64,000 nucleotides of DNA from Trema orientale. Lineage: Eukaryota; Streptophyta; Magnoliopsida; Rosales; Cannabaceae. The notes beneath the pieces are model-generated. The model was not told where the DNA came from. It ran no database searches and was given only the letters and a program-made list of their open reading frames with translations. Position 1 is the first letter of the stretch. Each line of letters starts with the position of its first letter. The DNA lies in NCBI GenBank assembly GCA_002914845.1, contig JXTC01000190.1:472067-536066 (forward strand). The letters run 5' to 3'. Both the position numbers and the translations under genes were made by a program. Shown here piece after piece: positions 33,703 to 45,781 of this stretch.

Positions 33703-36640
33703 ATGACAAACACTAGAAACACCATCAGAAACGCTGGAGTTAGCCAAAATTAACCTCAAAGTGCTGCTGCTGCACAGGTCGATCCTGCTCAGGATCAACC
33801 TGCCGCGACCGCACCAAAGAATATTGTCCAAAGACAAGATCGCATGGAGGGCACACTGATGAACTTTCAGCAAATCACAAACCAGATTAATGATTCTTTA
33901 AGGCGACTTGCTGAAAGACAGATGGTCACTCCTCCACAGCATGAATGTCCAAGGGATCGTCCAGCTCGACAACCCGAGAGAGGAATTTAGATCCAAGAAA
34001 CTGGAGATCGCAATCAACCCAGAACCCAACTGGAGCGTCATACTAATCGCGTCTCGAAGGGGAAGGGCAAAGTCGCAGACCTACCACAGGAATTTGGAAC
34101 GGAAAGTTCGAGTACGGATCAGGATCATGGACAACCTTCTAGCTAGGAGAACAAGCGTCAATCGTGAACGACTAAGCGGGGAGCCAAATCGTCAATCGAA
34201 AAGCGTCTTCGAAAGATCAGCAGGGAGCCTAGGCAAAGTCCTACGGACCTCAGACGACACCTTGAACAGCGATGCAGTCATGGGCGATCCATATCGCATC
34301 ATAACGACCGAAATCAATCTCATCGCACTATTTCAGTGGAATCTTTACAAAGGTCGCAACAAACCCTGCCTGATCAATCCGCCTTACGTCGTGATAATAA
34401 CGACCAAAGGCCACCCTTACCGCTAGTAAGAGATAATGCCTTTCCTACAAATATCGATGTTCATAATTTCAGGATCGCATTAGATGCACTTGCTGGCTGG
34501 GACGATGAGCTCGCTGATAGGAATCATCAATCGCCATTCAGCGAGGAAGTTCGAGCTGCAGCATTACCTGTTGGATTTAAACTTCCCACCATAAACACTT
34601 TTGATGGGAAAACTGATCAACAGGACCATATAAACCACTTCAGCGACCTGATAGAGCTTCATCGAGTCGATGACCTCGTACGTTGCAGGTGTTTTGCTAT
34701 AACTCTCATGGGAGCAACAAAGAAGTGATTCCGAAGACTTCAACTAGAGTTGGCAAAGGTCAACAACCCACCTAAAGGAGGAGTCCTGACTTTAATGATG
34801 GCCGGAGTGTGACCAGAGATTAAATTCTGGGAAGAATTATTGGAGCAAGAATGTATGATTCTTGAAGACTTCTATCAGAGAGTTGGTCGACATCTAAGGG
34901 TGGAATCTTCTCGAGAAAATCTTTATAAGACGAAAAAGGAAGGAGAAAAAGATACAACCAAAAATGCGACCACAACAACCAACAATAATAACAAGAAGTC
35001 AAAGAAGAGGAAGAGTGAGAAACCGACTGAAAAGTAGTCCGAACCGAAGAAGCAGGAAATTCCAAGGGCTCTCTTACGATTCCACAACTATACCGAGCTG
35101 AGTGCACCCATAGATCATATTTATGCGGTCACAAATTAGTAGGAGTAATATCGTCAGCTGGGGCCGATGAAGCGGGATAGGGCAAAACGCGATCTCAATA
35201 AGTTTTGCCGATATCATAACAATATTGGACACTATACCAACAACTGCTACACCTTGAATGATGAGATCGAAAGGTTAATCAGAGAAGGGCGGCTGTGGCA
35301 GTATACTAGGCAGAACGATGGAGGACTTGTCCATCAATGAGTCTTCGAAGGTGTTTAAAATCAGAGTGAAGCTTCAAGAACCCATGTGAGCTGAACTAAT
35401 CACATTCCTAAAGTATAATTTGGATGTCTTCGTATGGCAACATTTGGACATGGTGGGGATTGATCCGAATATTATTGGCCACTGCCTCAATATCACCGTC
35501 TCAATATCGAAAAAGCCCGTACGGCAGAATGAAGAGCGATGGATCCAAAACGCTACGTCACATTGAAGAGGGAGGTTGAGAAGCTACTCGAAATTGGATT
35601 CATCAGTGAATCTTTTTACCCGAACTGGCTTGCAAATCCGGTTTTGGTGAGGAAACCTAATGGAAAGTGGAGAACCTGCATCGATTTCATCGATCTTAAT
35701 GAAGCATGTCCGAAGAACAATTTTCCACTTCCAAGAATCGATCAGCTCGTAAACGTGACATCCGGACATGAATTGCTGAGTTTTATGGACGTGTATTCTG
35801 GATACAATTAAATTCCTATGTATGAGCTAGATGAGGAATACACCCCATTCATCCTGATCGAGGATTATATTGTTACAAGTTGGTGAAGTCGAAGAAAGTT
35901 GAAGATCACATTAACGACCTTGATGAGATGTTTAAAATTCTTTGAAAGTATCAGATGAAGCGGAATCCCTAGAAGTGTGCATTTGGTGTAGGATCTGGGA
36001 AATTTTTGGGATTCATGGTCAATCAGCGAGGTATCGAAGCTAATTCTCAAAAGATCAAAGCATTGATTGACATAGTCACCTCATAAATCGAAAGATGTGC
36101 AGAGCCTGGCAGGAAGAGTGGCTGCACTGAGTCAATTTGTATCAAGATCAACCGAAAAATGCCAAATATTCTTCGAGGTGCTGAAGGGATCGAGGAAGTT
36201 TGAGTAGACCGAAAAGTGCGAGCAGGCGTTCCAAGATTTGAAAAAATACTTGGGATCTCCTCCACTCTTGTCGAAGCCAAAGCCGGGGAAAAAGTTGTAC
36301 TTATACCTCGCCATTTCCAAGTATGCGATAAGCACTGCATTAATTCGAGAAGAAGAAAATATACAGCGACCTATATATTATGTAAACAAAAGATTACTCG
36401 ATGTCGAAATGAGATATCCAGAGATGGAGAAATTACCATTAACGCTTGTCATTGCATCCAGGAAGCTTCGACCATATTTTCATACACACTTTATTGAGAT
36501 TTTCACAAACTTTCCATTAAAACAGGTTTTGTAAAAGCCTGAAGTGTCAAGACAATTTTCAAGTGGGCGGTTGAGCTGAGTCAATTCACATCAACTTTCG
36601 ACCTCGCATCGCTATTAAAGGTCAAGTACTTGCGGATTAA
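33703..36640 (+). pseudogene. gag-pol remnant of the Tat-like element
   Basis: The gag start codon at 33703 is followed by an in-frame stop near 33751. Gag homology is clear at 34480-34728 (FDGKTDQQDHINHF, then DLVRCRCFAITL). A knuckle-like region (KFCRYHNNIGHYTNNC) lies at 35197-35250. Reverse transcriptase runs from 35539 (VRKPNGKWRTCIDF, DLNEACPKNNFPLPRID, FMDVYSGYN). Near 35877 the frame passes directly from GLYCYK to LVKSKK, so roughly 35-40 residues including the catalytic YxDD are deleted. RNase H-like sequence follows (EQAFQDLKKYLGSPPLL, RPIYYVNKRL) to about 36530. Several in-frame stops are present. No integrase domain is seen. It is inactive. Confidence 0.88.
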
Positions 36641-36661
36641 AGATTGAATGAATGCAACTAT

Positions 36662-37085
36662 TCGACCTCGACGAGATCTTCTCAAGATCTCCATTCGGTC
36701 ATTGAGCTCTCTATTACACGAGCTCTCAATTATGTTCAAGCTCCTAATTATCTTCGACCTCGACGAGATCTTCTCAAGATCTCCATTCGGTCCTTGAGCT
36801 CCCCATATTCAAGCTCCCCATTATACTCAAGTTTATCATTATCTTCGACCCTAATAAGATCTTCACTCGGTTCTTCAACCTTCAAGATCTCCACTGGGTC
36901 ATTGAGCTCTCGATTACACGAGTTCTCCACCATGTTCGAGTTCTTCGTTATTTTCAACCTCAACGAGATCGTCACTCAGTTTCAAAAAGACCTCGATAAG
37001 ATCTCTACTCAATCATTGAGCTCTCGATATTCGAGCTCCATCATATTCGAGCTCCCTAAGTACGAGCTCTTCAGTAATTCTTCTC
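36662..37085. repeat. Tandem array of about 92-bp units in the Tat-like element
   Basis: The unit starts tcgacctcgacgagatcttc and contains cattcggtcattgagctctc. Starts are seen at 36662, 36754, 36845 and 36954 (the last starts tcaacctcaacgagatc). Later copies are shorter on detail and contain extra gagctc motifs. It occupies the position where integrase or its downstream spacer would lie. Confidence 0.8.
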
Positions 37086-37895
37086 AAAGTCTCTTTACCT
37101 CGTATAGACTATTATGCGATACTAGCTCGTGAGGTATCTTCATATATTTTGATGACTCCACCAATGAAGGTTTTTGCATTTTCTTCATACAAATCTTCAT
37201 TCTTATGCGTCGTCTACTTACAGTTTTATAGCAGTTATTGGAACACCATAAAACTCGGGAGTTTGGATCATCTATTATAGTTTTATGGTAGTCTTCGAAC
37301 ACCATAAAACTCGGGGGCAGTAGGATCAGATCGTCATCTCCTACTCGCTTCCTAAGGAACTATGCAAAACGTTCATTTAGAGGGGTTAGAATTTTAGATC
37401 GCCGACTTTCTAAAATTTCTTAAAATCTTAGGATTTTCTCCTCGCTTCATGCCATAACATGTCGTATTACGCAATTTCCCTCCTCGAACAGAAAGTAACT
37501 AAGCATAACGTTCATTGTTCGATGTGATATATTGCTATAAACCCTATTTTAACGTGGAACTTTTGAAAAATAATAGAGTTTGCACCACTCAATTATTATT
37601 TTTCATAAGTGACCTAACCCATCCTACTACTTAAACCCCGGTTTAAGTTATTGGATTCGAATCGCAATAGCATACCGATCAATCACTCAGTGATTGACTA
37701 CTTGGTTAAATTATGCATGTTTATATAACAACTTTTGTTCATTTTGCAGGGATAAAATTTCGACGAATAAATCTCCAATTGAAAACTTCTATAAAATTAA
37801 AAGCCGCACCCGTGTGCAAGCAAAAATATATATATTACAATAAAATTAAACGGGACATGCCCGTATTTGTCTTTGACATTATAAAATTACAACGA

Positions 37896-38309
37896 TTATT
37901 TTGTAGAAGTGCTCGCTTCTGTTTCTGTCGCTTTCTCCACAGTTTCTGTCTCCTTCCAGCTGTTGACAAGCTCGACAACATCTTCGCCAAGGATAGAAAA
38001 ATCAAACTCCGGATGCTCGCAAGTATATGTTATAGATAAAGGTCGGCGAGGCAATATCGCTGGCTTTCTCCTCGATTTCTTTGACTTCGGTTGCCTTGAA
38101 GTCCTCAATAGCTTTGCGACTTGCCTCCTCGGCTGCCTTCTTAAGAGCAACTGGATGTTCGGATATGGTCTTCGCATAGCGCATAGCTGCTTCTTTTCTG
38201 ACTCAAAGGAGTTCTTCTCGTCCTCGCGAGTTTTCTTCATATCCTCGAATGCTTGGGTCATCTCTTCAACGACGTAGGTGTCATCAACTACGTCTTCAGG
38301 AAAGCACAC
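37896..38309 (-). pseudogene. Antisense open frame (aORF-like) of the Tat-like element
   Basis: This minus-strand frame of 137 codons has a charged, coiled-coil-prone N-terminal half (EEMTQAFEDMKKTREDEKNS) and an acidic C-terminus (HPEFDFSILGEDVVELV). Antisense frames between integrase and the 3' LTR are known in Tat-lineage Ty3/Gypsy elements. This one lacks the upstream part of such proteins, and the opposite strand also has an open frame (37909-38277), so I treat it as a remnant. Confidence 0.55.
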
Positions 38310-38724
38310 CTTATTTTATTTCTTGGCGACTTCATTAACCGCCATCAGAATTTTAACATAAAAGCATCATGTCTAGATCGAGGCTTTCAGAATAAGAAGC
38401 GTACTTCTTCAATGCGAGCACTATCTCAAATTTATTGTTGAGAAAAGTTTCTTCTTTAAAAGACTTTACAGCCTCTTCGTCGCTCTACTAGTTAATCCAT
38501 TTATATATGAGAGAGATTCAACAATGATATGGTCGCACTATTTGATCACTGCTTTACACCAACCAAGTCAATCATCGACATCAACAAAGAAGAACTGAGA
38601 GAACTTGTAATAAGTTCAGTTGAAGACTTGAGCGACGACTATTGATCATAATGGCATACGGTCAACTATTTTATCAAAGAAAGCTTTCAACACGTCAAGG
38701 ACGTATGAAAAGCTGGGGGGCTAT

Positions 38725-39209
38725 TGTTGTATGATTTTTTGACCACCACAAATAGTTGACCTGCCTAATTCATAAAAAGGGGAACTAGCTAATTAAAGAG
38801 GAGATAATTACCCATTATTGTGTAGTCACCCAATCTCACTATTATATTGTATTTGATTATGTAGTTTCCTATTTACAAAATTGGGAAACCTGAAGCCACC
38901 CTCACCTATATAAAGAGGGCTCAGTATCATAATTTTTTAGCTCACAGTCATCTGACAATCACTTCACTATACACTTTCTCTGTAATTCTCTCTCTCGAAT
39001 TTTCTCTTTGCTCTCACCTTGAGGCTTAGAGAAACACTTGTAATTCTCCAGAAAATAGTGAAGAATAGTGGACGTAGGCTCATCTTTTTTGGGGCTGAAC
39101 CACTATAAAATTCTTGTCTCCTTATTTACTTTACTTTATCAATCCTTTTTACACACAAGCCACATCTCGCAATTTCCTATATTCATTGTTGACAAAACCT
39201 CCGTCAACA
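38725..39209 (+). repeat. 3' LTR of the Tat-like element
   Basis: 485 bp, the same length as the 5' LTR, preceded by the purine-rich agctggggggctat and followed by the target duplication GTAGC that continues terpene synthase exon 3. Confidence 0.9.
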
Positions 39210-39787
39210 GTAGCCAAGTGGGACTTCAACATGGTACAGTCCACAAATAAGAGTGATCTTAAAGACGTGTCTAGGTATGTGCACTCCTAGTACTTTATGT
39301 ATGTAGTTTTAGTATACGTATAAAAATATAAATTTATCATAAAGGATATGCATGTTGAGATTCAAATTTGAGACATCAACATTACATATAAGTATGTATT
39401 AATTATTATTATTATTATTATTATTATATATTAATTACTTAGTTTTGGATGTTATAAAAAATACCAATGTATGAGTTTTGCCTTCAGAAAAGAATCACAC
39501 CACACAAAAAAAGGACATTTATTGACAATTTACTTTTAGTCACCATAAATATGTGACCAAAAAGCAAAATAAGTAAATTGTACTGAATCATATATGCAAT
39601 AATGGTTTTAGCTTTTAACTATATTTTGGCCCGACTCGTGTGTAATTTGATTAGGTGGTGGAAGAATATAGGGTTGGCGAACAAGTTGAGCTTTGCCAGA
39701 GACAGACTCATGGAGTCCTATTTTTAGACAATTGGAATGGTGTACAAACCTCAATACAGCAATCTCCATAAAGAGTTAACCAAAGTG

Positions 39788-41798
39788 CACTATCAGAAAA
39801 ACCATCTTTCAAAGTCACTTTATATGTGACGTCTATTAGATATCACGTCGCTTGCCAAAGCGTCGTGTAGGTGACCGTCATAATAAGTGCAGGATTTCCA
39901 TGTCACTTATAAAGTGACGTCGTATGTCGTAGACGTCACTTAAACTATGATATCGTAGACATATGACGTCGGTTCTTAAGTGACGTAAAAACATATGTCA
40001 GGAGATTTTTCAATTTAAATTCGTTAAACCCCCTAGATTTCATTTACATTGAAATAGAATTACAATTTTTATTGAACCACAGAAGTGTAAAATAAGTTTT
40101 GTTACTAAACTACTAATAACTAAGTCTTGGAATCAATACGAAACTATATTTAGCAAATTTAAACAATCTTTAGTGGCAATCTTTAACAAATTCTCACCAG
40201 CAATCTTAAACTAAAAAACATTTAACAAATTTAAAATAAATCAAGCAACCCATTTTTTTAGTCCCAGACCACAAAAAAACTAAAAGCATACATCTATCAA
40301 GTCCAATTTAAAAATGATAATTGAAAAATATTAAAGGTTATACAAAAACAAAATATAAATAAAAATACCAAAGAAAAAAAATTAAGAATAATTACCTCTA
40401 AAAATTGCCAAAATATGTAGAAATCACCAAATGATCAATCCAATTTTCAACTGCAAAAACAAACAAACAAACAATAACATTTATTTAATTTCTTTTATTT
40501 TTTTACATTAAAAAATATGAAAAATTACAAAAAAAAATAAAATCCAAAATTTCAATTATAAAAAATAACAAAATAAAAAAACCTAAATAGTAAATAAAAC
40601 TTAAAATTTAACACGAAAAAAATACACATGTATGTATATATATGCTATCAAACGAACTTAAAATCTGAAATATGAAAAGCAGAAAAAAAATTCTACAACA
40701 AATTTTTCACACCCTATTCAAATATACAACAATAACAATATACAACAATAAATTTTTCACGTCATAGAGGAAAAAATTCAAAATATCATAAATCTTAAAT
40801 CTAAACTAAAAGATGTAATATTTTGTAAAAATATTCAGTTTAAATCAAATTCTATAGCTACATTATATAAATTCCGGTTGAAAAAATTGAATATTTTAAG
40901 CTTAAAATACTTTAAATTACCAGAATCTATGGTGGAAATGAGGAGGGACACAGCGGCTGTTGTGAAGTGAAGGAGAAACTACTCTCCTTCGAAATAGGAT
41001 TTAAGAACCCTAACCAAAAATAAATAAAAACAAATAAAATTCCTAAATCTCAATTCTAAACTAAAATATCTAATATTTTGTAAAAATATTCGGTTTAAAT
41101 CAAATTCCATAGCTACATCATACAAAATCTAGTAAAAAAATTGAATATTTTAAGCTTAAAGTATCTTAAATCGTCGAAATCTATGGTGGAACTAGGGAGG
41201 GGTGCGACAGCTGCTGTAAAGTGAAAGAGAGACTACTCTCCTTCGAAATGGAATCTGCATAAGAACCCTAACAAAAAAAAATAAAAAATAAAATAAAACA
41301 CTATACGACATCACGCATCCCCTTTTCACGTTGCTCTAAAAACGACCTGGTAAACTTATTTAAAAAAATAAATAAATAAAAAATAAAAATTGAATTATAT
41401 AAAACAAAAAAATCAAAAAATTAAAAAAATATATACGTCACTTTTTAAGTGATGTCGCTTTATAAGTGACGTGGTAAATTTATTTAAAAAATAAAAACTA
41501 AAAATTATATAAAACAAAAAAAATTTAAAATTAAAAAAATATGTACGACGTCACTTTTTACACGACGTCATATAGTAATTTTCAACGTTGCGTTTTTATG
41601 CGATGTGATATACTTATTACGTCGCTTTTCCAACGACGTCTGCCTTTCTACCTTGACATTGAAAATGCAATGTAAAAGGCGGAGTACTCTACTACATCGC
41701 TCTTTTTGTGACGTTATAGGTCACATATTTTCCACGTCGCGCAACTTCTCAAAGCAACATAGAATATGATGATGTCGTAGTCCCCTTTTGTATTAGTG
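39788..41798. mobile_element. Non-autonomous CACTA element, 2011 bp, inside TPS exon 4
   Basis: The left end is CACTATCAGAAAAACCATC and the right end on the minus strand is CACTAATACAAAAGGGGAC. Subterminal zones carry repeated aagtgacgt/acgtcactt motifs (39810-40010 and 41430-41760). The target duplication is GTG (39785-39787) versus GTA (41799-41801). The flanks rejoin terpene synthase exon 4 (TKV then [12 protein letters not shown]). No transposase frame is seen. Its subterminal motif differs from that of the element at 7456-9504, so it is a different CACTA family. Confidence 0.9.
40795..41272. repeat. Tandem duplication of about 245 bp inside the CACTA element
   Basis: Two successive copies share taatattttgtaaaaatatt, ttgaatattttaagcttaaa, aatctatggtgga and actactctccttcgaaat, beginning near 40795 and 41043. 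Each ends in agaaccctaac followed by an A-rich tail. They are diverged by several substitutions. Confidence 0.8.
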
Positions 41799-42954
41799 GT
41801 AGTTCTACTAATTACGGTCATTGATGATGTCTATGATGTTTATGGTGATTTGGAAGAACTAGAGCTATTCACCGATGTTATTGGGACGTTGGTATATATA
41901 TGTATCTATGTGTATATGTATGCTCTGTAATTAACAGCTAATTAAAAGTGAAATTAATCCCCAATCATTATTGATTTTATACATTTGCTAATAATTTCTA
42001 AAATGGGATCTCAGATGGGATGTCAAAGCTTTGGAGATTGTTCTAGACTACATGAAAATATGCTTCCTAGCTCTCTACAACACGGTCAGTGACTTGGTTT
42101 ATGACATTCTTAAGAAGCATGAAGAATACATCCTTCCTTACCTCACAAAAGCTGTAAAGAACCATTAATTTTTTAGTTATATATATTTAATTTACATGTT
42201 CTATTAATTTAATTGAAAAGAATTCCATCATGAGCTTATGAATCTTGTCATAAACTTGATTTTTATAATTTGTTAATTTTAGTGAGCTGATATGTGCAAA
42301 GCTTTTATACAAGAAAAGAAATAGAGAGAAAACAAGGAGACCCCCACATTCGAGGACTACCTAGAGAATGGATGTGTATCATGTTCAGGAGGTCTACCAT
42401 TATCCTATACATATTTTCTAGTAAGCAAAAAATCACAAAGCAAGGAGTACTTTACTCCTTAGAGAATTAACATAATCACTCCTTAGAGAATTACCATAAT
42501 TGTCTCTGCTGGCCTTCCATTATCTTTAGGCTTTCCAATGATTTGGCTACTTCAACGGTACGTATACATGCATATATTACACCATTATTACTTTCTTTAT
42601 CGCATATAATTTTCACTACATCCTTTTAATTTTTGTTTTTTCATATGTATATATGCAGGCTGAACTTGAGAGAGGTGAAACGGCCAACTCAATCTTGTGC
42701 ATAATGCGTGAACGTGGTCTTTCAGAGGAACCAGCTCGTCAATATGTGAGAAATTTGGTCGAGGAGAACTGGAAGAAAATGAACAAACTATCAACTATTG
42801 ATTATTCTCCCTTCTCAAAGCCTTTTTGTGGAAACAACCATAAACCTTGCTCGGATTGCCCAAATGCACTTACCAACGTGCAGATGGGCATGGAGCACCA
42901 GACTCAACATCAAAGAACCGGGTTGTGTCTTTAATAATAGATCCCTTTAAGTGA

Positions 42955-45781
42955 CAAATCATTCCTTTTGACCATTATAGTATAAGAATACCAGTACAAG
43001 TATATTATAAAACATAAAAGTGGGAAAGGACCAAAATTTGTGTTGTGTAAATATTTGGAATGTCATTACCAAAAATATATATATACTTGGAATGACATAA
43101 ATAAAAATATGTATTTGAACAAACATGCTTGATCAACATCTTTTTCCAATAGATTTAGACTAGCTGCTTAATTGATATAGATACTGGATGAGAACCCAAC
43201 TATTTTATTTGTCTTTTTCTCTGTCAACTTTATTAGATTTAACATATTAACTTGAAAATAAAAGCATTTTAACACTTTTTTTTATTTTATATTTTATAAA
43301 TGAGTTGAATGATACGAGTGTCAAAATATTATTAGGTGTAAGTGTAACAGATGATAATGTCTATAGTCTACTATAGTCTATATATAGTACTGCTGCATAG
43401 CATAGACTAGGCTATTATCAATTTGGGCCGCTCAAATAAATAAGAATGCTCAGCAACTGTCAAGCCCATTCCAGTACTCATGGACTGGCCCCCAAATAGT
43501 CCAAGCGACATACTTAAGTTCATTAGTTGGAGATTTTCTTGAGCTCTCTCTTTCATGAGTAAACTGATTTCTACAGTGTCTCTCTTTCATGAGTAAACTG
43601 ATTTCTACGGTGTTGTAGTAAGAGAAAAAGTTGATTATCTGCTTCTGTCTCTAGTTGCCATTCATAATGTTAATAGTACTACTGAGATATGCTAACACGT
43701 CCGCTAAATATAAGCTTTACATATAGGGTATATGGGGATTGGTCCCCCACTCCTAGTAGAGGCATGAAAGTAGAAACTTTTCAGGTTATTAAGAAAACTT
43801 AAAGAAAGACCAAAAGAGTCAATAACCAAATTTCTATTAGCACCTAAAGCATCGACCATGCTAATGAAAACCACTTAAGAAATGAAGTACGGTCAAGCTG
43901 TCTCACATGACTATAAAATTTAATAAAAGGCTCGTAATTTGCAGCCTGGTCTCCGTGATGTGATGTCTCGCCATATCCAAATAATTACAATGAAATTTTC
44001 ATCATTTCAGTCCTATCTATCGACCCCTCTTTAAATTAGAATTTAGCATATATGAACAATCTTTAAGGTCAACTACTACGACATTATAGTGGTCAAAAGT
44101 AATGAAAGTGAGTATTTCAGTGTGAACATTGGTAAAAGTTTAAATGGTCAAAGATGTTGATTCAGTCATACATACATGGCCATGAAAAAAATCTAATAAC
44201 TTCATTCGTAATCCTCGTATGTATAAAGTAGTAGAGCTTAGCTTGACAACTCGGGATGTTCTGTTTAACTAAACATCGTAATTTGGAGCAATAATAACAA
44301 GCAAAGACTTAGGAAAGTTAATTAGATTAGATAGAGAAGAAGAGTGGCGTCTAAGGGAAAGGGCTTCTGGGAATTTTGTCTCTTGATTATTAATATGATT
44401 TATTCTCTTGATTTCAGCAAGATCAGTACTAAACATTTCATATGGATTAGCACATCAATCTTAAGTTAGTGAATATCATGCATCTTGTTGGACAAGGCAC
44501 ATGTAGAGAATATCATTATTATTTTTAATTTGTTTTAATGTTTGTGATTAACACGCAAAATAAAACCTGCATGTTACGTTATCTCATGAGTGGAGGTTTT
44601 GGGCCTTAGATCGAGGAGGTAAGTGCACAAGTTGAGGTTTGTAGTGGGATGACTATTACATTTCACTGACAGCTTTCATTAGTATGATGTGTAACATTCC
44701 TTGCCCTTATTGACTTGTCCTTATTACGAGTGCTCTTTTTACAAAATATACAAACCACATTTATAGAATTTGAACTCATCTGTCTACGTCTTCTTTCCTT
44801 TGGGATTTTGCTATGCTTACCTTGGTTATAACCATGATTTAAACCATGAACTCATATTTTGAAGAGTTAATTACACCTGTTTTTTTCCTTAGGTTTACGA
44901 ATACTACATAATAGTGTATGTTTTTGAACGTCAATTTATGTTATAAAATTAATCATCAAAACCAACAAAAAATTGAAAATTTCGTACCTTACTGTAGTTT
45001 TTTTTTCCCGGTTAATTTACAGATTTGGCGGCGTTACATGCTATTGAGCATTCACATTGAGTCAGAGATTAGAGTGGTTGAATGTTGATCTCAACTCCCA
45101 AGTCCCAAGTCTTCCTTAAGATGTAGTTGGGAGGACTACTATAATTTGATGTTATGATATATATTCTCATTGCTTTTAAAAAAAAACAACCACTTCATTG
45201 ACCCTTATAAACATCTTTAGTAAAGAGTTTATGAGTTTGTTCCTTTAGTTGACTGATGATGGAATCCAGAACTTTAATATAAAGAAAAATTTTAGATAAT
45301 GTTAATGCTGAAGAATAATAAGCAAAAGAAAGGTTCCTACTCTCAAAATGTGGTAGTTTAAAGATTACAAAATAAAATAAGCATTGATTTGAATGATTCA
45401 CACTACTTTTGTAGTTTGTACACAAAAAAAGAGATAGCCAGCTTGCACTGAAGATGGTCCACTGCAAGTGAATGCTGAAAAAGACTTTAGAATACGTATC
45501 TTTTATCTAAAATACTAGAGGGAATTAGCAGGGACCACCCCAACCAAATAAATATTTCAGACCAAAGTTTTCTTTCAGAACTGTACAACAGAGATTCGAT
45601 CTCTGTTAAAAGAAACAACTCATATATGATATACCTTTAGTTGAGCAATTAAAATAAGAGGAAAAGAGAAACAAAAGGGTACTGTAAATGAGAAAGAGAT
45701 AGCAAAAACTCATTACCTTATGCTATACAAATATGAGGTGATCTTCTTTAAGATATAAGTACAATGCAAAGTTTTATATAT
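42955..45781. other. Intergenic region between terpene synthase copy 2 and the NPH3 gene
   Basis: No gene is recognised. A 36-bp tandem duplication (ctctctttcatgagtaaact...) lies at about 43543-43614. The stretch next to 45781 would contain the 3' untranslated region of the NPH3 gene. Confidence 0.5.

Larger units (their letters stand above)
33159..39209 (+). mobile_element. Ty3/Gypsy LTR retrotransposon, Tat-like, defective, 6.05 kb, inside TPS exon 3
   Basis: Two 485-bp LTRs (33159-33643 and 38725-39209), TGTTGTATG...CGTCAACA, differ at about 14 positions by eye. A perfect 5-bp duplication GTAGC flanks the element (33154-33158 and 39210-39214). A primer-site-like attggcgct follows the first LTR and a purine run agctgggggg precedes the second. 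The interior holds decayed gag, reverse transcriptase and RNase H, no recognisable integrase, a tandem array, and an antisense open frame near the 3' end as in Tat-lineage elements. It split codons of exon 3 between ...gaagtagc and gtagccaag.... Confidence 0.93.
28621..42954 (+). pseudogene. TPS-b type terpene synthase, copy 2, exons 2-7 dismantled by transposons
   Basis: Recognisable pieces are exon 2 (28621-28910), exon 3 in two parts (32819-33158 and 39215-39274), exon 4 in two parts (39655-39787 and 41802-41887, with DDVYD retained), exon 5 (42015-42153, intact and the same 139 bp as copy 1), exon 6 (42283-42557) and exon 7 (42659-42954). Exon 1 was not found. Lesions include a frameshift near 28857, a GC instead of GT donor after 28910, lack of an AG acceptor before exon 2, several stops and shifts in exon 3, TGA replacing the first Trp of exon 6, the same TAG as copy 1 at 42322-42324, a duplicated actccttagagaatta in exon 6, and two shifts in exon 7. 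A Ty3/Gypsy element splits exon 3, a CACTA element splits exon 4 and a solo LTR sits in intron 2. It cannot encode an enzyme. Confidence 0.9.

Noticed and set aside
36644..37132. 162-codon Ser-rich open frame
   Set aside because: It is created by the 92-bp tandem array, with no domain similarity.
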